Shown one piece after another: positions 9,248-16,898 of a DNA stretch of 64,000 nt. The stretch covers positions 62,001-126,000 of the forward strand of contig NZ_CP024199.1 of NCBI RefSeq assembly GCF_002844375.1. Direction: 5' to 3'. The position numbers were made by a program, and so were the translations under genes. Origin of the DNA: Thalassospira marina. Its GTDB lineage: Bacteria; Pseudomonadota; Alphaproteobacteria; Rhodospirillales; Thalassospiraceae. Under the pieces are notes generated by a model. The model was given only the letters and a program-made list of their open reading frames with translations, was not told where the DNA came from and did no database searches. Numbering within the stretch: the stretch's first letter is position 1; every line of letters starts with the position of its first letter.

Positions 9248-9553
9248 CAGGTCTTCCTCCCTTGAAGATATGAATTCGTCTGCGCCCGGCCGCCGCCTTG
9301 TTCACGGTTCTTTCTTCGCGCTTTCGTGAAGGCAGCTTAGGGGACTTCCAAAGAATAGGCTAGCCTATATCTGTGGTGGATATACATATTGTCGTACCGG
9401 AATCTGTTTGGCATCGCATTCAGTGCATTGCAACAGTGATTTGAGGGGGTGAAAAAATCTCAAATATGCCGCATCTGGTTATTTTTTCGCCACAAAGCAG
9501 TGTTTTTTGTATAGTCCACGTTAAGTAGTTCAATTTTTGAAACGAGGATCCAG
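9248..9553. other. Divergent intergenic region between the TAXI-TRAP operon and chvI
   Basis: A 306-base region without a convincing gene. It must hold promoters for both directions. It contains the perfect palindrome at 9355-9368 and an AT-rich stretch (9470-9535) just before the chvI ribosome binding site, including TATAGTCCACG near 9511. Confidence 0.6.
9355..9368. promoter_or_regulatory. 14-bp perfect palindrome, candidate operator for the TAXI-TRAP operon
   Basis: ATAGGCTAGCCTAT is a perfect 14-base inverted repeat about 108 bases upstream of the TAXI gene start. Its size and position suit a dimeric repressor or activator site. The cognate regulator is unknown. Confidence 0.4.
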
Positions 9554-10294
9554 GTGAGTAAAATAGCGCTTGTGGATGACGACCGGAATATTCTGACATC
9601 GGTTTCGATGGCCCTGGAAGAAGAAGGCTATGAAGTCAGCACTTATTCCGACGGGTCCGAAGCTCTGCACGCCCTGACAAAGGACGAGCCGGACCTGGCC
9701 GTTCTCGATATCAAGATGCCGCGCATGGACGGGCTGGAGCTTCTGACCCATTTGCGCAAAAAAACCCAGATGCCGGTTATTTTCCTGACCTCGAAAGATG
9801 ACGAAGTCGATGAACTGACCGGTCTGCGTCTTGGTGCGGATGACTATATCAAAAAGCCGTTTTCACAGCGCCTGCTGATCGAACGTATTCGCACATTGCT
9901 GCGCCGTTCCGAAATTATCCGTGCCGGTGGCGTTCGCCCGACCGGGTCGGATGATGTGATCCAGCGCGGTGATCTGGTTCTGGACCCGTCGCGTCACATG
10001 TGTAGCTGGAAAGGCCAGCATGTGAACCTGACCGTGACCGAATTCCTGCTGATCCAGGCACTGGCAAAGCATCCCGGCCACGTCAAGAACCGCGACCAGC
10101 TGATTGATGCGGCCTATGGTGAACATATTTATGTCGATGACCGTACCATTGACAGCCACATCAAACGCCTGCGTAAAAAATTCCGCGAAACCGACAAGGA
10201 ATTCAAGGAAATCGAAACGCTCTATGGTGTGGGCTATCGTTACCGCGACACGGCGGCGGCTGTTGTGGCCCCTGGCGCTGTTGTTTCGGAATAA
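9554..10294 (+). CDS. chvI: OmpR-type response regulator, ChvI-like
   Basis: A cytoplasmic transcription regulator of 246 residues: receiver domain (1-120) with acidic pocket D8/D9, phospho-acceptor D52 in VLDIKMP, and YIKKPF; then a winged-helix OmpR/PhoB DNA-binding domain (about 140-235) with DRTIDSHIKRLRKK. Translation starts at GTG 9554 behind GAGGATCCAG. It is followed by chvG and then hprK-rapZ-PTS genes, the arrangement known for the alphaproteobacterial ChvG-ChvI envelope/acid stress system. The gene name rests on this synteny as well as the domains. Confidence 0.9.
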   Translation: MSKIALVDDDRNILTSVSMALEEEGYEVSTYSDGSEALHALTKDEPDLAVLDIKMPRMDGLELLTHLRKKTQMPVIFLTSKDDEVDELTGLRLGADDYIKKPFSQRLLIERIRTLLRRSEIIRAGGVRPTGSDDVIQRGDLVLDPSRHMCSWKGQHVNLTVTEFLLIQALAKHPGHVKNRDQLIDAAYGEHIYVDDRTIDSHIKRLRKKFRETDKEFKEIETLYGVGYRYRDTAAAVVAPGAVVSE

Positions 10295-10309
10295 GCAGGA
10301 CTTCAACAA

Positions 10310-10333
10310 CCCGGCATTCGGCAATCTGCCGGG
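10310..10333 (+). other. Stem-loop between chvI and chvG
   Basis: CCCGGCA and TGCCGGG form a seven-base-pair stem with a ten-base loop in the 55-base gap. There is no T-run, so it is more likely an mRNA processing or stability element than a terminator. Confidence 0.35.
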
Positions 10334-10349
10334 ATAAAGTACGGTTTGC

Positions 10350-12026
10350 ATGAGCGATAAAGTTGCTACGGCACCCCAGCAGGGAGGAAACCAGACCGAA
10401 CCCCGCTCCGGCGAGACGCGCTCTGTGCGTCTTGAGGAACGGCACGGCCTGTTTTCTCCGCTGACATGGCGCATTCTTGCTGTGAATGCACTGGCCCTGT
10501 TTGTGCTGGTGGCAGGTATTCTGTATCTGGGCCGCTACAAACAGGAACTGATCCATTCCGAGCTTGAGGCCATGGCCGTTCAGGCGGAAATGTATGCGGC
10601 CGCCCTGTCAACTGCGGCTGTTGGCCGCGGTGATGATGCAACCGAACGCGTAAAGCTTGAAACCGCACGCGAAATGGTGCGTCGCCTGGTGGGGATCACC
10701 GGCGCGCGCGCCCGCCTGTTTGGTGCAAACGGGCAATTGATTGCCGATAGCCGCAATATCCAGTCATTTGGCGCCGGTGCGGTGCAGGCCGAAGAACTCC
10801 CTGCACCGGGCGATGATGACGAGCTGGCCGAAATCATGCGCAATCTGACCGAAGGGGTTTTGTCACTGTTTGAAGGTGACCAGCCCCTTCCGCTTTATGT
10901 GGACCCGCCGATTGCCAGCGCATCGGATTACCCCGAAGTCCGCGCAGCCCTTGCCGGTTATTCGCGCGGCGTGGTGCGGGTTGACGGGCGCGGCCGCAGG
11001 GTTCTGTCGGTATCGGTCCCTGTCCAGCGTTTCAAGCAGGTGCTGGCCTCGATCATGTTGACCAAAAATGGGGAAACGATCGAATCTGCTCTGCATGCGG
11101 TGCGGCTGGATATCCTGAAAATCTTTGTTTTTGCCTTTGGCATTACGGTTTTGCTGTCGATTTATCTCGCAGGGGTGATTACCCGGCCGCTTAACCGCCT
11201 TGCCCGTGCAGCCGAACGGGTGCGGCGCAGTAAAAACCGCCAGTTCACCATTCCCGACCTGTCAGATCGCAATGATGAAATCGGCGATCTTTCCGGCACG
11301 CTGCGCGCCATGACGGAAACCCTGTGGGACCGTATGGATGCGATTGAACGTTTTGCCGCTGACGTGGCACATGAAATTAAAAACCCGCTGACATCCCTGC
11401 GCAGTGCGGTGGAAACGGCAACCCGCCTGAAAGACCCCGAACGCCAGCGCCGGTTGATGGAAATCATCGCCGAGGACGTGCAGCGTCTGGACCGTCTGAT
11501 CAGCGACATTTCCGATTATTCGCGCATGGATGCCGAACTGTCGCGCGCGGAAACCGAAGAAGTTGATTTGCGCATTTTGCTGCAAACCCTTTCCGAACTT
11601 TATAATGCCGGTGAAGGTGGCCCGCCTGTAAAGGTTACCGCGCCTGAAAACCTTGTGGTGCCAGCCCTTGAAAGCCGGCTGGTGCAGGTTTTCCGCAACC
11701 TGATTTCCAACGCCCTGACCTTCAGCCCCGAACATGGCGAAGTGCGCGTACGGGCGTGGCGCGATAAAAACCAGGCCGTTATCACCATCGAGGATGATGG
11801 GCCAGGTATCCCGGCAGGCAAGGAAGAAGCGATCTTTAACCGCTTTTATACCGAACGCCCCTCAAGCGAGAAATTTGGTCAGCATTCGGGCCTGGGCCTG
11901 TCGATTTCGCAGCGAATCGTTTCGGCCCATAACGGCCATCTCAGTGCATCAAATCGCACCGTCGAAGGCGAGGTCAAAGGGGCGGTCTTTACCGTTCGCC
12001 TGCCGCTTGAAACCGGCAGCCGCTAA
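10350..12026 (+). CDS. chvG: Sensor histidine kinase, ChvG-like
   Basis: An inner-membrane sensor of 558 residues: a cytoplasmic N-terminus of about 35, a first membrane segment (about 37-58), a periplasmic sensor domain to about 245, a second membrane segment, a HAMP domain, then HisKA with the phospho-acceptor H341 in AADVAHEIKNPLTSLRSA. The HATPase domain has the N box RNLISNALTF and G boxes DDGPGIPAG and SGLGLSISQRI. It phosphorylates the ChvI product encoded 55 bases upstream. ATG at 10350 lacks a strong ribosome binding site. In relatives this kinase is held off by the periplasmic repressor ExoR; no exoR is present here. Confidence 0.9.
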   Translation: MSDKVATAPQQGGNQTEPRSGETRSVRLEERHGLFSPLTWRILAVNALALFVLVAGILYLGRYKQELIHSELEAMAVQAEMYAAALSTAAVGRGDDATERVKLETAREMVRRLVGITGARARLFGANGQLIADSRNIQSFGAGAVQAEELPAPGDDDELAEIMRNLTEGVLSLFEGDQPLPLYVDPPIASASDYPEVRAALAGYSRGVVRVDGRGRRVLSVSVPVQRFKQVLASIMLTKNGETIESALHAVRLDILKIFVFAFGITVLLSIYLAGVITRPLNRLARAAERVRRSKNRQFTIPDLSDRNDEIGDLSGTLRAMTETLWDRMDAIERFAADVAHEIKNPLTSLRSAVETATRLKDPERQRRLMEIIAEDVQRLDRLISDISDYSRMDAELSRAETEEVDLRILLQTLSELYNAGEGGPPVKVTAPENLVVPALESRLVQVFRNLISNALTFSPEHGEVRVRAWRDKNQAVITIEDDGPGIPAGKEEAIFNRFYTERPSSEKFGQHSGLGLSISQRIVSAHNGHLSASNRTVEGEVKGAVFTVRLPLETGSR

Positions 12027-12114
12027 CCGGCAAGGCATTTTTTGTGCAGTGCAGGCATTTTAGCGCAATTCCCCGTTTGACAAGCAGCCCTGCGCCGCGC
12101 ATCGTTTTGCCGAT

Positions 12115-12561
12115 ATGACACAGCTTCACGCAAATTGTGTCGCATTTGACGGGCAGGGCATTTTGCTGCGTGGTCCCTCAGGTAGCGGCAAATCGGACCT
12201 TTCCCTGCGCCTTGTTTCGCGCGGGGCACAGCTGGTTTCCGATGACCGCACCGATATTTCCTTAAAAGATGGCCTTTTGCTTGCCAGCGCCCCGCAAACC
12301 CTTGCCGGGCTGATCGAAATTCGTGGCATGGGTATTGTTGCGGGAATGGCGCATTGCCGCCATGCAGAAATTCGCGTGATTGTCGATCTGGTCGAACCCG
12401 GTACAAATGATATAATTGAACGAATGCCTGACCCTGCAACCGAAACCCTGCACGGGATTGATGTGCCGGTCTGGAAGGTCAACGCATTTGAAACCAGTGC
12501 ACCTGAAAAGATTGAAACGGCCCTTGCCGTGGCAACCGGGAAGATGCGGATTGTATCATGA
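12115..12561 (+). CDS. hprK: HPr kinase/phosphorylase, short alphaproteobacterial form
   Basis: Phosphorylates HPr on its regulatory serine using ATP and can reverse this. At 148 residues it is only the C-terminal catalytic domain of the roughly 310-residue Gram-positive enzyme, as is usual in alphaproteobacteria. The P-loop GPSGSGKS lies at residues 20-27 and the second conserved stretch is IEIRGMGIV around residue 65. Its TGA stop overlaps the rapZ start (ATGA at 12558-12561), showing translational coupling. Its substrate HPr, with a Ser-containing regulatory site, is encoded 1.4 kb downstream. Confidence 0.93.
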   Translation: MTQLHANCVAFDGQGILLRGPSGSGKSDLSLRLVSRGAQLVSDDRTDISLKDGLLLASAPQTLAGLIEIRGMGIVAGMAHCRHAEIRVIVDLVEPGTNDIIERMPDPATETLHGIDVPVWKVNAFETSAPEKIETALAVATGKMRIVS

Positions 12562-13526
12562 CAGACCAGCCCCAAAGGCCCGTGATGCCCGAAAATGATG
12601 ACAGCCGGTTTTCGCCAGCGCCCCTTCCCGCCAGCGGCGATAATGCCCGTCTGGTGCTGGTCACGGGGGTTTCCGGTGCCGGGCGCACCACCAGTTTGAA
12701 AATCCTCGAAGATTTCGGCTATGACGCGGTGGATAACCTGCCTTTGCGCCTGCTGCCCAACCTTTTAAGTGGCGATACCGAATTAAAGGTGCCCGTCGCC
12801 ATTGGCCTTGATATTCGCACGCGCGATTTTGGCGTGGACCAGTTTGCCGAAATTATTGCGTCCCTGCGCGCGCAGCCGGGCCTGGATTTGACGGTGGTTT
12901 TTGTCGATGCCGAAAGCACGGTTTTGCAGCGCCGCTTTACCGAAAGCCGTCGCCCGCATCCGCTGACCCAGGACCGCCCACTGGTCGATGCCATTGCCCA
13001 TGAAAAACGCCTCATGGCACCAATTGCCGCCATGGCCGATATGCAAATTGACACATCGCGCCTGAAGGCAACCGAACTTCGCAAAATTTTGCAGGACCAG
13101 TTCGCCAGCCCGTCATCCGGGCAAATGGCGATTTTCGTTAAAAGCTTTTCGTTCCGCCAGGGCGTTCCCGGCGAGGCAGATCTGGTTTTTGACGTGCGCT
13201 TTTTGCGCAATCCGCATTATGATCCCGATCTTCGCAATCTTACGGGCATGAACCCGCAGGTGGGTGCCTATATTGCGCAGGATCGTGATTTCGCCGGTTT
13301 TATGGACCGGTTAAAGGCCCTGATCGGGCCGGTACTGCCCCGCTATGCCGAAGAAGGCAAAAGCTATCTGACCATTGCGGTCGGTTGCACTGGCGGGAAA
13401 CACAGGTCCGTGTATATTGCGCGCCTGCTTAATGACTGGATATCAACACTGGGATATGACGTTCATCTCAGTCATCGTGACAAACCGGCCGAGCCGGATG
13501 AAACCAAGCCGGGGGAAATGATTTGA
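12558..13526 (+). CDS. rapZ: RapZ-family nucleotide-binding protein
   Basis: A P-loop protein of 322 residues. In E. coli RapZ is an RNase adaptor that controls glmS through small RNAs; in alphaproteobacteria its role next to hprK is not settled. The Walker A is VTGVSGAGRTT (residues 35-44), with Arg in place of the common Lys, followed by LEDFGYDAVDNLPL. The C-terminal domain has TIAVGCTGGKHRSVYIA. The first 30 residues are a proline-rich extension. It overlaps hprK by four bases and precedes the EIIA gene by 13 bases. Confidence 0.93.
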   Translation: MTDQPQRPVMPENDDSRFSPAPLPASGDNARLVLVTGVSGAGRTTSLKILEDFGYDAVDNLPLRLLPNLLSGDTELKVPVAIGLDIRTRDFGVDQFAEIIASLRAQPGLDLTVVFVDAESTVLQRRFTESRRPHPLTQDRPLVDAIAHEKRLMAPIAAMADMQIDTSRLKATELRKILQDQFASPSSGQMAIFVKSFSFRQGVPGEADLVFDVRFLRNPHYDPDLRNLTGMNPQVGAYIAQDRDFAGFMDRLKALIGPVLPRYAEEGKSYLTIAVGCTGGKHRSVYIARLLNDWISTLGYDVHLSHRDKPAEPDETKPGEMI

Positions 13527-13539
13527 TGGAGAAAACTGC

Positions 13540-13944
13540 ATGATCGGGATGGTGCTTGTCACCCACGGCGATCTCGCACGGGAATTTGTCGCTGCTTTGG
13601 AACATGTTGTTGGCGCGCAGGACAATATTGCCGCCGTGTGCATCGGGCCGGATGACGACATGGAACAGCGTCGTGCGGATATCCTTGCGGCTGTTGAAAA
13701 TGTCGATACCGGCAAAGGCGTGGTGCTGCTGACAGACATGTTCGGTGGAACGCCGTCCAACCTGGCCATTTCCATTATGGAACAGGCCCATGTCGAGGTA
13801 ATTGCCGGTGTGAACCTGCCATTGCTGATCAAGCTGGCATCCGTCCGGGTTGAGGGAACCCTGGCGCAGGCAGTCAATGCCGCGCAGGATGCAGGCCGCA
13901 AATATATCAATGTCGCTTCGCGTCTGCTAAGCGGTGAAGAATAA
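13540..13944 (+). CDS. PTS mannose-family EIIA domain protein
   Basis: A single-domain cytoplasmic EIIA of 134 residues that accepts phosphate from HPr. The phospho-acceptor is H9 in MVLVTHGD, and LLTDMFGGTPSNLA is the family's second signature. There is no EIIB, EIIC or EIID gene in the window, so this is a regulatory rather than sugar-transporting phosphorelay, as described for other alphaproteobacteria. ATG 13540 follows GGAG. It sits between rapZ and the HPr gene. Confidence 0.93.
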   Translation: MIGMVLVTHGDLAREFVAALEHVVGAQDNIAAVCIGPDDDMEQRRADILAAVENVDTGKGVVLLTDMFGGTPSNLAISIMEQAHVEVIAGVNLPLLIKLASVRVEGTLAQAVNAAQDAGRKYINVASRLLSGEE

Positions 13945-14000
13945 GAACATCAAAGGCGCGGCAGGCAGGAAAAGTGGTCCTTCTGCCGACGGGGAACAGA

Positions 14001-14276
14001 ATGTCGCAAACTGAAAAGCGTATTGTCACCATCGTCAACCAGCGTGGTTTACACGCGCGGGCGGCGGCAAAGTTTGTTAAACTGGCTGGCGAATTTGAAT
14101 CCCGCGTTATGGTGCGCAATCGCGGCACCGAGGTTTCGGGTGTGTCGATAATGGGGCTGATGATGCTTGCTGCATCAACCGGCACCGAAATTGAAATCGA
14201 GGCGACCGGCAGTGATTGCCAGCAGGCAATTGCCGCATTGAGTGAACTGGTTGAGGCCAAGTTCCACGAAGAATAA
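14001..14276 (+). CDS. Phosphocarrier protein HPr
   Basis: The small phosphocarrier between enzyme I and EIIA, 91 residues. The phospho-histidine is H18 in NQRGLHARAA, and the regulatory serine targeted by HprK is S49 in GVSIMGLMML. ATG at 14001 is chosen because GGGGAA lies six bases upstream and the length then matches the family; an upstream in-frame GTG at 13974 would add nine residues with no homology. It lies 56 bases after the EIIA gene and 24 bases before the enzyme I gene. Confidence 0.95.
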   Translation: MSQTEKRIVTIVNQRGLHARAAAKFVKLAGEFESRVMVRNRGTEVSGVSIMGLMMLAASTGTEIEIEATGSDCQQAIAALSELVEAKFHEE

Positions 14277-14300
14277 CGGTAAAAACCGATCAGGAAGCGT

Positions 14301-16097
14301 TTGCAAGTTACACCGCAGGACACGGACCAGAGCAAGGATGCCTCGGTAACCGGTCGGCGCATGATTGCCGGCCTGGGGGCATCTGGCGGCATCGTCATTG
14401 GCCGGGCCTTTGTTCTGGACCGTCAATATATCCATGTTATCCGTCAGACCATTCCGGCGGACCGCATTGAACAGGAAGTCACCACCCTGCATCGCGGGGT
14501 TGATGACAGCATCGAACAGCTTCGCCGCCTGAAATCGCAGTCAGGCGCGCTGGAGGCCTCTGCCTCCGACGAGCTGGGCTTCCTGCTTGATGCCTATATC
14601 CAGATGCTGACCCAGTCACGCCTGCTGCGCGGTGCCGAAGACCGTATTCGCCAGCAGAAAATGAATGCGGTATGGGCGGTCAGCGATGTTATTGACAGCA
14701 TTGCCCAGCAATTTAGCGGCATCAAGGACCGCTATATTGCCGCGCGCGCCGCCGATATCCGCGAAGTTGGCCTGCGGCTGATGCGCTGCCTGATGGGCGA
14801 AACCGACCGGGCGCTGGATAATGCCCCGCGCGGCGCCATCCTGATTGCCGAAGAACTCAGCCCGGCTGATATGGCGCGTTTGCAACCCGGCAATGTCGGT
14901 GCCTTTGTGACGGCCATTGGCGGGGCCGAAGGGCACACAGCCATTATGGCGCGTGCGCTGGGTATCCCGGCTGTATTGGGGGCGGCTGATATCATCCGGG
15001 GTATTTCGGGTGGTGATACCGTCATTGTCGATGGCATTCGCGGCGAGGTCATTTTACGGCCCACCGATGCCGACCTGAAATTATATGGCAAACGCCGCGA
15101 AGACTGGCTTGCTGCACGGACCAAACTTTTGGGCCTGCGCAGCCTGCCATCGGAAACCAAGGACAAGGTGCAGGTGGACCTGCACGCCAATATCGAATTA
15201 CCCGTCGAAGTCACGACCGTTTTGCAAAACGGGGCTTCGGGTATCGGCCTTTTGCGCAGCGAGTTCATGTTCATGAACAAGAACTACCTGCCCGATGAAG
15301 AAGAACAATATCAGGAACTGGCCGGCATCGTCAGCCAGATGAATGACCTGCCGGTAACAATCCGTACCCTTGATATTGGTGGGGAAAAGCTGGCTGTTGC
15401 CCTGCAAAATGAAATGGGAAGCGGCCCGAACCCTGCCCTTGGTTTGCGCGGTGTACGGCTGTCGCTGCGCCGTGAGGATTTGCTGGAAGCCCAACTGGCT
15501 GCCATTTTGCGTGCATCCCTGCATGGGCGGGTAAGGGTGCTGGTGCCCATGGTGGTGACTGTGGCCGAAATGGTGCGTGTGCGCCAGATATACAATCGCG
15601 TGGCAGATCGCCTGCGGGCCAATGGCCACAAAATTCCCAAAACCCTGCCGCCATTGGGTGCCATGATCGAAATTCCCGCTGCTGCACTTAGTATTGATGC
15701 GCTGGCGAGGGAATGCGAATTTTTTGCCATCGGCACCAACGATTTAACACAATATACCCTGGCCATTGACCGCAGTGATGACCAGGTTGCGCATTCCTAT
15801 GACCCGTTGCATCCCGCGATTTTGCGCCTGATCCACGAGGTTTCTAAGGCATCGTTGCGCAATAATGTCCCGCTAAGTGTTTGTGGTGAAATGGCCGGTG
15901 ATCCGCGCTATACGCCGCTATTTTTGGGAATGGGGCTGCGCAATCTGTCGATGTCGCCGGGCAGCCTGTTGCCAGTCAAGCAGCGGGTACGCCGCCTGGA
16001 TAGCCGCACGTCGGAATATCAGACCCAGCAGATCCTGGATCAATGGGACCCGGCCCGCATTGCCGTGATGCTCGATGATTTCAACGACCTTGCCTGA
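14301..16097 (+). CDS. PTS enzyme I (phosphoenolpyruvate-protein phosphotransferase)
   Basis: Takes phosphate from PEP and passes it to HPr. The 598-residue chain has the N-terminal HPr-binding domain, the phospho-histidine H212 in GGAEGHTAIMARALG, and a C-terminal TIM-barrel PEP-binding domain with LLRSEFMFMN, TLDIGGEK, NDLTQYTLAIDRSD and the active cysteine in VPLSVCGEMAGDP. There is no GAF sensor domain, unlike the nitrogen-related PtsP enzymes. The TTG start at 14301 follows AGGAAG; an ATG at 14361 (MIAGLGASGG) would give the more usual N-terminus and cannot be excluded. Confidence 0.93.
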   Translation: MQVTPQDTDQSKDASVTGRRMIAGLGASGGIVIGRAFVLDRQYIHVIRQTIPADRIEQEVTTLHRGVDDSIEQLRRLKSQSGALEASASDELGFLLDAYIQMLTQSRLLRGAEDRIRQQKMNAVWAVSDVIDSIAQQFSGIKDRYIAARAADIREVGLRLMRCLMGETDRALDNAPRGAILIAEELSPADMARLQPGNVGAFVTAIGGAEGHTAIMARALGIPAVLGAADIIRGISGGDTVIVDGIRGEVILRPTDADLKLYGKRREDWLAARTKLLGLRSLPSETKDKVQVDLHANIELPVEVTTVLQNGASGIGLLRSEFMFMNKNYLPDEEEQYQELAGIVSQMNDLPVTIRTLDIGGEKLAVALQNEMGSGPNPALGLRGVRLSLRREDLLEAQLAAILRASLHGRVRVLVPMVVTVAEMVRVRQIYNRVADRLRANGHKIPKTLPPLGAMIEIPAAALSIDALARECEFFAIGTNDLTQYTLAIDRSDDQVAHSYDPLHPAILRLIHEVSKASLRNNVPLSVCGEMAGDPRYTPLFLGMGLRNLSMSPGSLLPVKQRVRRLDSRTSEYQTQQILDQWDPARIAVMLDDFNDLA

Positions 16098-16104
16098 CAT
16101 GCGT

Positions 16105-16138
16105 AAAAAACTAGCGGGGAAACCGGAATTTCCCCGCT
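16105..16138 (-). terminator. Terminator between the enzyme I gene and copB
   Basis: AGCGGGGAAA and TTTCCCCGCT form a ten-base-pair stem. On the minus strand the hairpin is followed by AGTTTTTTAC, so it terminates the copper operon, whose last gene ends at 16161. On the plus strand it lies 15 bases past the enzyme I stop and may also act there, though its T-run is poor. Confidence 0.8.
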
Positions 16139-16160
16139 GTTTCATATTGATCAATGTTGA

Positions 16161-16895
16161 TCAATACATTAGGCGTGTGCCGATAACGAAATAGGTGGCA
16201 TCCCGATCGCCGCCATCATCGCGGGCAAAATTGGCGGTATTGCCAAATTTGCGTTCATGGCTGATGCCGATATAGGGCGAAACGGCCCGATCAATCAGGT
16301 CGTAGCTTAGCCGCAGGCCAAGTTCGACCTTTGAAAGGCCCTGTCCGGTACCAATTTCCTGGTCATCTGAAAAGGCAACATTGGTTTCAAATGACGGTGT
16401 CAGGATCAGGCGGTTGGTCAGCAGCGCTTCATATTCGATATCCAGTCTTGCGCTGCTATCGCCGGTTTCGCTGACGAAAATATCAGCATCAATTTCAAAC
16501 CATTGTGGCGCAAGGCCACTGATACCAACAGTGCCATACCAGCGATCGGTGCCTGTCGGGGTATCAAGCCGCACACCAGCCTTGGCATCGAAAAAGTCCG
16601 TGATCGGGGTTTGCAAAACCAGCCGGTTTTCCAGTGTGCCAAAGCTGTCATTGCGCAGGTCGCGTTCGCCTTTGCTTTGCCAGCGCAGCTTCAATTCATC
16701 CGTGCCGATAAAGGCATCACCGTCCCATGCGGCAGCTTGTTCGTTTTCATCGCCATAACGATATTCAAGCTGTTCGATTTGCACGCCGTAATAAAGGTTT
16801 CCTTCCATCGCCAGTGCAGGCAATGCGGCCAGGCCAACGACAAAGCCTGATGCCAGACCAATGGAAAGGGAAATCGGGTTCATTTTTGTTGGCAT
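16161..16895 (-). CDS. copB: Copper resistance protein B (outer-membrane type)
   Basis: A 244-residue exported protein of the CopB/PcoB family, predicted to be an outer-membrane beta-barrel for copper. The N-terminal signal peptide (about 1-30, ending PALAME) leads to NLYYGVQIEQLEYRYGDEN, the family's usual start, then alternating amphipathic strands such as LKLRWQSKGERDL and RLDIEYEALLTNRLIL, and a C-terminal strand ending in Tyr. It lacks the long Met-rich N-terminal part of some CopB proteins. It begins three bases after the copA stop, so the two are almost certainly co-translated. Confidence 0.9.
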   Translation of the reverse strand: MPTKMNPISLSIGLASGFVVGLAALPALAMEGNLYYGVQIEQLEYRYGDENEQAAAWDGDAFIGTDELKLRWQSKGERDLRNDSFGTLENRLVLQTPITDFFDAKAGVRLDTPTGTDRWYGTVGISGLAPQWFEIDADIFVSETGDSSARLDIEYEALLTNRLILTPSFETNVAFSDDQEIGTGQGLSKVELGLRLSYDLIDRAVSPYIGISHERKFGNTANFARDDGGDRDATYFVIGTRLMY

Positions 16896-16898
16896 GGA

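Noticed and set aside
8228..9265. 345-residue plus-strand open frame opposite the TAXI gene
   Set aside because: It is antisense to a clear binding-protein gene, is Cys/Arg/Phe-rich in a random way and has no ribosome binding site.
12115..12561. hprK as a truncated pseudogene
   Set aside because: The short form with only the catalytic domain is normal in alphaproteobacteria, and its P-loop and coupling to rapZ are intact.
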